Assembly (NCBI GenBank): GCA_009869945.1
Contig: WIXG01000235.1
Coordinates: 1 to 64,000, forward strand
DNA length: 64,000 bases
Source: Mesaphorura yosii
Lineage: Eukaryota > Arthropoda > Collembola > Poduromorpha > Tullbergiidae
Reading direction: 5' to 3'
Under the pieces are notes generated by a model. That model saw only the letters and a program-made list of their open reading frames with translations, searched no databases and was not told the DNA's origin. Both the position numbers and the translations under genes were made by a program. Positions 41,471 to 51,921 of this stretch are shown piece by piece. The first letter of the stretch is position 1, and each line of letters starts with the position of its first letter.

Positions 41471-41515
41471 CACATGTATGCATTTATGTCACAAGTATCA
41501 CTAATTCTTGACTTC

Positions 41516-43017
41516 CTATTTTGGGGTTGCTGGTGGGTCCTTCACAAGCAAATTGTAATTTGGTGCGGTTCCATTCGATTTCCGGATACTTTCATAAAAC
41601 TCATAGAATAATTGTGGAGTAAGCGCATAATTCTTGACAGCTGGCTCATCCATCATTAACTTGATCCACGTGGAGAGCGTTTGAGAAGTTTGAGTGTAAT
41701 TCACAGCATTTGGATAAAATACTTCGATAACAGGTCTGCGTTCAAACCAAGGCCAGATCATAAAGTCCACCTGAGAGATACAAGCAAATCAATCTATGTG
41801 CAATGGGAATGCAAAATTTCTAGCAATTCGCGTAAGTGGGGATCATACCATTCCCGGTCCGTCATTCCCAGCAAAGTGTTTTGTCCCTCTACGACCCAGT
41901 TCATCCTGAACTTTAACTAGTTCGTCCTCGAATTTCTGCACGAGGGTGGGAATTTCGTTCGGATTTTTGTAACCTTTCCCGGTCACAATGTCAGAAAAAA
42001 TTCTTGGAACTACCTGCACATAAAGAATTCGAAACATGTTTACTTCGCTCTCTCTACAAAACTCGAGTCAATCAATTCACCTTATTAAAATATTCGATGA
42101 ATACTCTGTCCAGTGCCTTATGGAAAGTGTTATTTGGATACAATTGCCCTTGAGTGGGATACGTCTCGTCGAAATAGTCTGAAATTATGAAGCTCTCATT
42201 TATGACCCCGTCGTTTGTCTCAAGCGCTGGAACAGTGTCACTCAGTTGTTCGAACCACTCGGGCTTCTGCTTCAGATTCACATAAACAAAGTCGGTCCTG
42301 ACAAATGAAAATGAGAATTATATTAAAGCACACAAGAAAGCAGTTAATAAACCACTGCATACAGGATGAAAAGTTAACTTACGGGACTTGCTTAAAGCCA
42401 GTGACTAAACCGACACGATGACAGTATGGACAGTATTGCATAAAATAGAATCTTAATTTCTTCGGGTCTCGCGGTGGCTTCGGTGATCCTACAGAAAGCA
42501 ATTTGCAAATGTAAGGGTTGACTTTGATAGTACTCCAATAATGCATTAGTGGGATTCACATAAATCAAATGTATACCTGCTGGTAAATGTGTATATCTTG
42601 GATGATACGACATACAGCAGCACTGCTCTGTTGTAGTGGAGTTATCCTAAAATTTCCCGAGTACTCATGAAATATGACTTCAGTGCACCGTTGCCATCAT
42701 TGCACATATTAAAAATTATGAATTTACCCTTCCGGTGACTGTGAAGCATGAAGGTCGTCCTCCTGGACAAGGATTCTTGTCGCTGGAACCTGAGCATGCT
42801 GACGTTCTCTCATCCACTCGTTTGCAGGGCTCATATTTTGGACAGGGTGACTGAAGAAGTTGGGCACGCGAGACAGAAATGAGGACGCAGACGACGAGAA
42901 AAATGAGGACGCAGACGACGAGAGGAATGATGCTGCGAAAGGTGCAAGTACAAATCAAGTCATTGTTGATTTTTCAACAAACTTTTGCATTACTTACCAA
43001 TGCGCTACCCTAGCCAT
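41516..43017 (-). CDS. secreted omega-like glutathione S-transferase with Cys-rich N-terminal extension
   Basis: Seven exons on the minus strand, high to low: 43017-42998, 42932-42728, 42646-42577, 42488-42383, 42297-42081, 42013-41849 and 41770-41516; all phases agree, giving 345 residues. Omega GSTs are usually about 240-residue cytosolic thioltransferases and dehydroascorbate reductases. Here residues 1 to about 31 form a signal peptide or signal anchor (MARVAHCIIPLVVCVLIF...). A linker of about 70 residues rich in Cys, including CCC, follows. Then comes the thioredoxin-like GST domain with QYCPYCHRVGLV at the active site. The omega signature follows: NLKQKPEWF, TVPALETNDG, INESFIISDYFDETYP and LYPNN. 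A helical C-terminal domain with DFMIWPWFERRP completes it. CPYC is a dithiol, glutaredoxin-like active site, whereas omega enzymes typically have CPF/YA. It lies just downstream of three monooxygenase genes on the same strand. Confidence 0.88.
42878..42924 (-). repeat. 24-bp tandem duplication inside the signal-peptide exon
   Basis: On the coding strand the segment encoding LVVCVLIF/S is present twice in direct tandem, about 24 bp per copy and nearly identical. The repeat is in frame and lengthens the hydrophobic core of the GST signal sequence by eight residues. Confidence 0.75.
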
Positions 43018-43067
43018 GTTGATTAATTGATTTCGCCTTTCGGTACGTAGAGCAACACGCAGCCTCC

Positions 43068-43175
43068 TGGAATTGAACTCAACTGGTTCACAATCGGACC
43101 AAGAAGTCAGCTCAAGGCTTTATCTTGGAGACAGCCTTGGCATCGCAAGCACTCACCTGCACGCTGCACTGACCA
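43068..43175 (-). promoter_or_regulatory. possible transcription start and 5' UTR intron of the GST gene
   Basis: On the minus strand an initiator-like TCAGT near 43172 is followed by a consensus donor (GCAG|GTGAGT, near 43156). An acceptor (ATTCCAG, near 43072) lies about 50 bases before the ATG at 43017. This would give a short non-coding first exon. No TATA box was seen. Motif-based only. Confidence 0.3.
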
Positions 43176-44062
43176 ACACAAACTGCAGATATTGAGTGTG
43201 GTTGTATGGCTCGAAGTTAAGCTTGTTTGCATTTTTTTAATGACAATGAGGCATATGCGCATTCAAATTCGCCATTAGTCCTCCCGTCACTTTTGCTTTC
43301 ATTTACCACACCATGTATGGAGTAATGCATTGCGATGTGGTTTGACTCAATCAAAGACTGTGTTTAGTGCTTCTGAACGTCGATGTAATTGTGTGAATTG
43401 TTTACTTATACCTAACATGCAATTGCAGGCAGACAAGACAAGTGGTGATTGTGAAATTGTTGCCATCGAAAAGAAGAGGAATATTTCCATCTCCGATGTC
43501 ATTTATACTGTCGTACATGTTTACACTCGCTTGACTCTAACTGCAGCAGGAAGAAATAATATTAACGGCAACTGGTAAAGAGAAAATGGACACAACGAGA
43601 AAGACAAATGATTATATCATTGGTAAATACAATATAAACTCCAGGCTAAGAATCCTAATAATACAGTATGGGTTTACGAAAAGTGGATTGAATAAGTGCA
43701 TTCCCTCAGTTGTTTTGCGAAGAGTAAATTAGGCAATGGCCGCATATAAATGCTCGTGAGAAGTGCGAGTTGATATTAATTCGCTACTTCTGTCTACAAT
43801 GAGAATTAATGCTGCAAAGCTTTTAAATTTTGGTTTGATTAGGGTTCGAGCTGAACCATGTACACGTAATGTGCCTGTTCATAGACGTTAAACCGGTTTG
43901 CCACGACCATTCGCGTTGTCTCGAACTTGCAAGTGAACTTCGCGGAGCTACTAGTGGCCTGATTCTGTCCAGGAGTTGAACTCCAAGCATGATGTAAAAT
44001 TTTCGCAGACAAATAATTGTGTCTCGCGTTTGGGCTAAATATTTCACAAGATTGAAAAGGTT
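43176..44062. other. spacer between the GST gene and monooxygenase A
   Basis: About 0.9 kb with no recognised exon. It must hold the GST promoter and the 3' end of monooxygenase A. The frame at 43330-43578 (+) has no family similarity. Confidence 0.5.
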
Positions 44063-46041
44063 TTATTTAAATTCAAAATTTTGAAAACTGGCGAATCTAG
44101 TTTTGAACCAGTAATTCGTCGCAGTTCCTGGATAAAGAGCTGTAACTTTCCCGTCCTTAGTTGCGTACCAAGATCCACAGGACTCTGTGCCCCAGACGGT
44201 ATTCTTCATCTTCTGTTCGATGTAGTCCATGCACACGTCCTGCGCCGAAAGCTTAACCTCGACAGTCTTAGCTTTTCGCCTGAGCATTTCTTTAATTAAG
44301 CGTACAATGAGATCGGCTTGACATTCAATCATGAAAATTCCTGAGTTGTGACCAAGACCCTGCAAAAGATTAGAAATATTTGGTATAGACTGTTCTCTGC
44401 TTTGAACATTCCTTGTAGTACCGTGTTTGGTCCTAACAAAATGAAATGATTAGGAGCATCATGGCACATTACGCCGAAGAATGATCTTGGACCTTTTCTT
44501 AGCCATTCCTCTAAAGCGTCTGTATTATTTTTGACAACCACCTTTACAGGTGCAAAGTAATCTTGAACGCGAAATCCAGTGCAGAGAATCAAAACCTAAA
44601 TGAAACAGTATTAGAATTACTCCCTGCGCCGTGATTCTTCACGTGCAGGCACACTTACATCGAGAGGTTGTGTGGTTCCATCTTCTGTGGTTATAGAATA
44701 TTCGTTCACTTTTACAATCTTGCTTGCATTCAAGTTCACATGCCGATGATTAAATGTGGGATAGAAATCACTGGATATCAGAATTCGTTTGCATCCGATT
44801 TTATAGTCGGGAAGAAGTTTCTGCTTCGTCGACGGATTCTTCACAGTACACTTCATATACAGGTTTGAGATTTTACCGGCTGTACCAGAACAAATTGGTT
44901 AAAGGAGAAGTGGGTTAACTTGACCACGATTAAAATGACGTGGCGTACCTATGTGGTTGTAAAAACTTCTGCTTTTGAAAGCCCCGTGAGACGATTCATG
45001 GAAGAGATAAATGAACGCCCGATGAAGCCACATGAGACAGGGAAGGTAGGAGAACACGAACTGGAGCCACCTGTAATACTGGAACTGAACTCTAGGAATT
45101 ACGTACGGAGCATGTCGTTGAAAGACATGAAGCTCCTTCACAATTGGCGCAATTTCGGGCACAATTTGAATGGAACTTGCACCGGTTCCAATTACGCCAA
45201 CAGTCTTGTCTTTCAGACAGATTTCTGATTTCCATTCCGCAGAATGCATTATCGGGCCTTTGAAAGATTTGAATTCGTCAGGATAATTTGGAACTCTCAG
45301 ACCACCAGGGCCATTGATTCTGCAAAATTATATTCGCAAGTCCTCATTCAATGTAAGGGCTCAGGTTCGCTTTAATATTTTAGTTCCTTACACAATATCA
45401 AACTCCCATTCAGTTTCACGTTGGCTCGGGCTACTTTTGTCGACGGTGGCGATCTTCCATTTGCTCCTTTTGTCGTCCCAAATTAAGGACTTCACCCATG
45501 TGCCGAACTGAATGCGTGGGTACAAATCATATTTTCTCGCGACATACTTCAAGTATTCCAAAATTTCTGGTTGAAGAGAAAAGTGTTTCGACCAAACTGA
45601 AAATCAACACCCCGATGAAATTATTCCATTGGCAGATTGGAGATTAACGCGAAGACTTCACGTCTTACATGGATTTGGCTCGAACGAATAGCTATAAAGG
45701 TGGCTTTCCACGTCACAACCACAGCCGGGATAAGTGTTCACAAGCCACGTACCTCCGACTTCACGATTTTCTTCCAAGATGGTGAATGAGGTTAAATTCA
45801 GTTCTTGCTTCAACTTCACCGCTGCGCAAATTCCTGAGACGCTATAAAATATGAAAAGTATAACTATGAGGCGGACGCTACGGGAAAATAGCACTCACCC
45901 GGCGCCAATAATGCAAACGCTTGGCATTTCACTTGAAGCAGCCGCCGTGGTTGCTGATGCGGTTGGATTCTTTGGGCAGTTATTGTTGCTAGCCGCAGTT
46001 GCAATGTCTAGCCGTGTATCTGGTTTAAATTCCTGTACCAT
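44063..46041 (-). CDS. Baeyer-Villiger-type flavin monooxygenase A
   Basis: Type I Baeyer-Villiger monooxygenases (BVMOs) use FAD and NADPH to insert oxygen next to a carbonyl; related enzymes oxidise N or S. Seven exons, high to low: 46041-45899, 45841-45669, 45596-45392, 45319-44949, 44879-44659, 44595-44422 and 44359-44063, 527 residues. FAD-binding IIGAGVSG is split by intron 1. Next come [12 protein letters not shown] and [12 protein letters not shown]. The BVMO fingerprint FxGxxxHxxxW appears as [11 protein letters not shown]. The second Rossmann motif is VIGTGASS, followed by [11 protein letters not shown]. The linker LILCTGF and the C-terminal W..ESCGSWYA complete the family pattern. 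The start at 46041 adds about 38 residues rich in Ala, Thr and Asn before the FAD motif; an internal Met at 45927 would give a protein like the other two copies. First of three tandem copies, nearest the GST gene. Confidence 0.9.
44064..44069 (-). terminator. polyadenylation signal overlapping the stop of monooxygenase A
   Basis: The coding strand ends TTT AAA TAA AAC C, so AATAAA overlaps the TAA stop. The 3' UTR would be very short. Confidence 0.4.
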
Positions 46042-46763
46042 TTCGAGTCCCAATAAGTAACTGCTCGTCTGATCGGGTTAAGCGCGTCACAAGCTGTAAA
46101 CAGGCGCCTTATAATATGCTTGCGCAGTGATAACCCACTGTCTGAAAACAACACTTTTAATTACTTCAGTTGAGACCAAACAGGCAAGGCAATTAATGCT
46201 GCTCCACAGCGAACATTGCATGTGCTTTAAATTGGGTAGTTGGCCCCTTCATTTGACATCAAGAATAAATATGCAGCTCACAAATTGTACGGCCAAACTT
46301 TCATTTCTACTAATTCATCTCTGAACTGTGAACGTTCGAGATTTCATGCTGTGCACGAAGAAGTTGTACACCTTGACTGACTTCTCTCTCATGACAATGG
46401 TGCAGTTATGCAGTATGACAAGGAACTTGTTCTTGATACTTTGAAGCGAGCAATCAGTTAAGGCCTATGTGGTGGATGTAGAGTGGACAGCACACTGAAC
46501 AATGATGAAAATGCTTTCAGCAATTTTAGCCTAAATATTTAGTATTTATTGGCTTGTACGATTTTTGCTAGTCGATCATTTAAAACAACGTGTATGTTTC
46601 AACGATAGGCGATCAACCTGGTGCAATTTGGCATGATTTTCTAAAGTTCAAAGCAGTCCGTAGTCTAAAATCTAGGCATCAGTAACAATATCACATAGGT
46701 AACAATTGAGCAACATCAGTTTAGCTGTGTCTCCAGTTTCCGTTTGGCTGCATTTGACTTTAA
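46042..46763. other. spacer between monooxygenases A and B
   Basis: About 0.7 kb separates the start of copy A from the stop of copy B. No exon was seen. A minus-strand AATAAA (TTTATT at 46545-46550) about 215 bases past the copy B stop is a candidate polyadenylation signal. Confidence 0.5.
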
Positions 46764-48756
46764 TCATTCCTTATCGGACTTAAAGTCAAATTTGGAAAAA
46801 TCTACGAAGGTTGTCTTGAACCAATAGCTGATACACCCTTCTGGCCACAAAGCAGTAACTTTGCCATTTTCATTTGCATACCAGGAACCACATGACTCCA
46901 CGCCCCAGATGGTGTGCTTCATTTCTTTTTCAAGTTTATCCATAAATTGGTTCTGGACTTCTTCCTTGACTTCTATAGTTTTTGCTTTTCGTCTAATCAT
47001 TTCACGAATTAAGTTCATAGCGAAGTTCGCTTGGCATTCAATCATGAAAATTGCTGAATTGTGTCCAAGCCCCTGCGATCAGCAAGAAGGTAGCTAATTT
47101 CAGATGAAAGGATGAACAAAGCATTACTTTGTATACTTACGGTGTTCGGACCAAGCAAAATGAAATGATTAGGAGCCCCATGGCACGTAATCCCGAAATA
47201 AGTTTGTGGGCCCTGAACTCTCCAAGCCTCCAGAGCACTTATGTTATCTCTGCCATAAACGCTCATTGGTGCAAAGTACTCTTGGACTCGGAACCCGGTA
47301 CAAAGGATAAGAACCTAGAATCAAAGTTACAAGTGTGACACTTGGCTTATTAAAGTTAAAGGAATTACGACTAAGCAACTTACGTCTATCTTTTGGGGTT
47401 CGCCGCTTTCTGTTGTAATTGAATCACTGTTCACCGACACAATTTTATCGGTGTTGAGTTTAACATGCGACAAATTGAAGGTTTGATAGAAATCATCGGA
47501 AATCATAACACGTTTGCATCCGAATTTGTAATTTGGTTTCAGTTTCCTTCGAAGAACGGGATCTTTCACGCATTTCTTCAAGTACGAATTTGACATCCGA
47601 CCAGCTGAAATAAATTATACGATGTCTACTTCTAATTCTAGCCACCGTTTTCTCGGAAATCGGGCAAATGTGCGATTTGCAACTTACCAAGCCAATTTAG
47701 CAGAGTGTTGCCCTTAAACGCTCTCAGAAAGGCTTCATGAGTTAAAAACAAGAAGCAGCGATATAGCCAAAGGAAGAATGGAATGTAGAAAAATAAGTTT
47801 TGAATGAATTTGGGATAGTTGTACTGTCTTCGAGGAACAACATAAGGCGCGTGTCTTTGGTAAACATGAAGTTCTGCTACATCTTTGACGATATTTGGCA
47901 CAACTTGAATGGCACTGGCACCGCTACCAATCACACCAACGACTTTGTCCTTCAAGTCAATATCTGGATTCCATTCAGCAGAGTGCATCAATGGACCCTT
48001 GAATGCCAGGAATTCAGCAGGGTAATTGGGAACTCTCAAACCACCCGGCCCGTTGATGCTACAATTGCAAATTCGTTTGATTAATAAGAATTGTCTTCCT
48101 TATACACGTGTTTCAACCTTTGCAGTCTTACACAATATCAAATTCCAATTGTTTCTCTTCCAAATTCGAATTATTGCTTCCAACGACGACAATTCTCCAC
48201 TTGCTGTACACATCATCCCATGCTAGCGATTTGACTCGGGTATTAAATTGAATGTTTGAATACAAGCCATACTTCTTGGCAACATTTTGCAGATACTCCC
48301 AGATTTCCGGCTGTGGCGAAAAATGAGCCGACCAGACTGTAGAATAAAAAACATTGGATAATCATTCTTTGTACTTGTCGATGTGCTCAAGTAGCTGAAG
48401 TGGACAAATCTTCCATTAGTTCGTTCCAAGTTTAACTTACATGGGTTCGGTTCGAAGGAGTAGCTGTACAAATGGCTCTCCACATCACAGGCACAGCCTG
48501 GGTACGTGTTGGCCAACCACGTTCCACCGATATCCTCATGCTCTTCCAATATGATAAATGACGTTATACCAAGCTGCGTCTTGAGCTTTATTCCTGCACA
48601 CAAGCCTGAGACCCTGTCGACAGAATTTGAGTTGAGCAATATTAACATGGACTAATTACTTGGTAGCAAGCACATTATCGCTTACCCTGCGCCAAGAATA
48701 CAAATTCGTGGCGTGCTCGTCGGTCCATTTGTCAGTCGTGATTCGGCGGTTGGCAT
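46764..48756 (-). CDS. Baeyer-Villiger-type flavin monooxygenase B
   Basis: Seven exons, high to low: 48756-48686, 48613-48441, 48336-48132, 48058-47688, 47604-47384, 47314-47141 and 47072-46764, 507 residues. Motifs in order: ILGAGVSG (FAD), [24 protein letters not shown], the intact BVMO fingerprint [19 protein letters not shown] (NADPH Rossmann), [18 protein letters not shown] and [12 protein letters not shown]. All intron positions and phases equal those of copies A and C, and exons 2, 4, 5 and 6 have identical lengths. Lacks the Ala/Thr-rich N-terminal extension of copy A. Substrate cannot be predicted from sequence; a role in oxidising xenobiotics or defensive ketones is inference. Confidence 0.9.
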
Positions 48757-49973
48757 CTTCCTGAGTTCTTACTCTTATTTAGAGCTGGTCAGTGTGATGA
48801 GGTGGACGGATCGACGCGAACTTGTTAATAAATAATGCGTTTGAGATTACCATTCAAATCAACACCATGTTGCGCAATGAAAGGAGACGACCGATGGGTT
48901 AAGCTGTGATATGCTCATTCCGTGTTCGTGAATCGCGATCACTTACTGAAAGGTCAACCCATTGAATCCTGACTTTGAGTTAAGCTGGAAGCACATGACA
49001 AGTGTCGCAATCGCAGTATCTGTACATGGAATACTTTGGACTCGCACTCCGCGACTCAACATTAACAATCTAAACACTTTTGTCGCATATCATGCCAAAT
49101 CGCTTGAATGTTGCTTTGACTGTATTGAATATTTCAAGGTCCTTCATGAATGGCTCGTTGTATAATCAATGGGTAAACAGGACATGCCACCATCATATAA
49201 CTGAAATAACACACAGATGGTTAAACAACAAAGGCCTATATAACTAACTTTTTGCCGAAGGCTATAACTCCAAATATAGAATGCGAGTTCATCTCGAGCT
49301 GCCGAATTTCACTTTTATTAGCAACTACACGACTACGCGCTCCAACTTGGTTCGAAAAACTGAAAAGAGCAACTCTGCTCTGCTGTGGCCCATTATTGCA
49401 TGTGACCCCTGAAACTGAGCAGTAAATACTGGACTTTGTTCCATTTCCAGAAGCAGACCAGACGGACGGGACACGCAATTATTTCAGCTACCCATCGTAT
49501 GCGCGCAGTTAATATTAAAATAATGGTAAATTCCAGCCAGACTCGTAAGAATTCTGTTAAGCATAATAGACCATGCTTCATATTCATGAGAGTAAACTCT
49601 CAAATAAGGAAGCACGGATGGGAACTTTTTCATTTATATGCAAGTGCAAGGTCGCAAATGGGCAATCAAGCCACGCGTATAAGCCAAGCCATAAAAGTAT
49701 GTCCCAATTGAGGATCAACGATCAGGTTTCATCGTGAGAAAGGTCGGGACTTGAGCCTAGCCTAATTAAGAGAGGATGAAATGTCAATATTGTATCATAC
49801 ACAATATGAAAACACAACAATGAACTCAACCGTGCGATTGTAATTATAATTTAATTTCGCACTTAACAGCTTTAACAAGTTCTAGAGTCAATAAAATGAA
49901 AAGCAAATCAGACAGACATGCTACTATGCTGGAAGAAGTCGGTTAATACATAAAATGTGTGACTAGACAATCT
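48757..49973. other. spacer between monooxygenases B and C
   Basis: About 1.2 kb without a recognised exon. It should contain the copy B promoter and the copy C 3' UTR. Nothing specific stands out. Confidence 0.5.
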
Positions 49974-51921
49974 TCATTCAAAATTAAAATGGTCAAAGTT
50001 AGCCTTCTTTGTTTTCCACCAGTAGCTTGTGCAACTCTCTGGCCACAGCGTTGTAATTTCGCCTCTGTCATTAGCGTACCAGCTGCCGCAGGATTCGGCT
50101 CCCCAAATTGTCTTCTTCATTTCCGAATTAATGAAGTCCATACAATCGTCTTGCGCAGACTTCTTCACTTGAGTTTTGCGGGCATTTCTCCTCATCATTT
50201 CGCGAATCACTTTGATGCTGAAGTTGACTTGACATTCAATCATGAAAACGACGGTGTTGTGTCCAAGGGCCTAGTGCGTAAATACAATAATAATTATATT
50301 GTAAGATGCAAGATCATGATACGATTCTGATAACTGAGCCAACTTACAGTGTTCGGCCCAAGCAGAATAAAATGATTTGGCGCATCGTAGCACGTTGTTC
50401 CGAAATAGGTCCTTGGAGTCTCCTTTTGCCACAGGTCGTACATATTTACTCCATCTTTGCCGTAGATTTGCATTGGCGCAAAGAAATCTTGCACCGTGAA
50501 TCCAGTGCAGAGAATCAGAACCTGCAAAAGGATTTATGGCGATGAATGAAAAGTGTAGAGTATAGAGTTAATAATATTAGTTTAACTCACGTCAAGTTTG
50601 GTTGTCTTCCCGTCCTCGGTGGTAATTGAATCGTCGTTAACTTTGATAATTTTGCTCGTATGTAGTTTCACATGTGACAGGTTGAAGGTTTTGAAGTAGC
50701 TTTCTGAAACCATGACCCGTTTGCACCCAAACCTAAACTTCGGAGTCAGCTCCTTCTGAAGTTGCTCATCTTTGACAACTCTTTTAATGTGCCCGACTGA
50801 TTTCTTTTGGGCTAAGGCAAGCAATCGTAATGTGACTTATTCAAACTGCTGAGAAGTATATTCTGGCGCGTTCTTACCGAGCGTGTTCACAATACTCTTG
50901 GCTTTGAACGCCAAAATCAGAGCTTCTGCGGACAGGTAAATCCAGAAACGAAATAAGAGCATAATAAACGGGAAAATGGTGAACATCTTTTGAACCCACG
51001 CGGGGTAGTGGAACTGTGTGCGGTCTTCGACATATGGCGCCTTTCTTTGGAAGGAGTGAAGCTCCTTCACGTCTTTCGCAATGGACGGTATGACCTGAAT
51101 CGCACTGGCACCACTCCCAATCACGCCAACGACTTTGTTTTTCAACTCGACGTCTGATTTCCATTCTGCAGAATGTATCAATGGAGCTTTGAATGAATTA
51201 AATTCTTTCGGATAATGCGGAAAACGGAGTGCGCCGGGCCCGTTGATTCTGCAAAAGTAATTCTTGTAAAAACTCTGACCTCCACCGGCTAAATTCGTTG
51301 TAGCACGACGACTTACACAATATCAAAATATGTTGACTTCTCCTTTCCCTCATTCTCATTTGCCAGCTTCGAAACCGTCACAACTCTCCATTTCTTCTTG
51401 TCTTCTTCCCATGTGAGCGACTTGACTGTGGTGTTAAATTGTATCTTTGAGTACAATTCGTACTTTCTTGCAACTTTTCTTATGTATTCCCAAATCTCTG
51501 GCTGCGGCGAGTAATGTTGTGACCAATCTAACATGGAATTTAAGGCTCATTACCGTAGTGTAAATTCTAAAAGCAAATTGCTGTAATCTTCATTTACTTG
51601 GATTAGGCTCGAATGAAAAGCTGTACAGATGACTCTGGACATCGCAGGCGCATCCAGGATAAGTATTGACCAACCATGTTCCACCAACGTCGTGGTTTGA
51701 ATCGAAGATTGTGAACGAGTCGAGGCCCAATTGCTTCCTGAGTTGAATAGCGGCACACAGACCAGAAAACCTGTCACAACAGTTAAGAGTACACTCGAGG
51801 ACAGTAACAGCTCGGCTTTAGACCTTGTGATATCAATTGGCTATGGAAGCGAAACTTACCCTGCCCCAACAATGCAAATCTTTGGCGTGTGTCCGTCAGG
51901 GTACGTAACTTTTGAGGGCAT
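49974..51921 (-). CDS. Baeyer-Villiger-type flavin monooxygenase C (divergent fingerprint)
   Basis: Seven exons, high to low: 51921-51860, 51770-51598, 51527-51317, 51248-50878, 50811-50591, 50521-50348 and 50270-49974, 502 residues. Motifs: IVGAGFSG (FAD), [39 protein letters not shown] and [12 protein letters not shown]. The BVMO fingerprint reads [11 protein letters not shown]: the conserved glycine of FxGxxxHxxxW is alanine, while His and Trp remain. The following motif is [11 protein letters not shown] in place of F/[11 protein letters not shown]. The frame is open throughout and splice sites are good, so this is a diverged working gene rather than a pseudogene. It has the same intron layout as A and B; exon 3 is two codons longer. 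Confidence 0.88.

Noticed and set aside
43330-43578. 82-codon plus-strand frame between GST and monooxygenase A
   Set aside because: No motif or splice partners and it overlaps the likely GST promoter.
44063-51921. Monooxygenase cluster as bacterial contamination
   Set aside because: Each gene has six spliceosomal introns with agreeing phases, and the sequence is continuous with metazoan genes.
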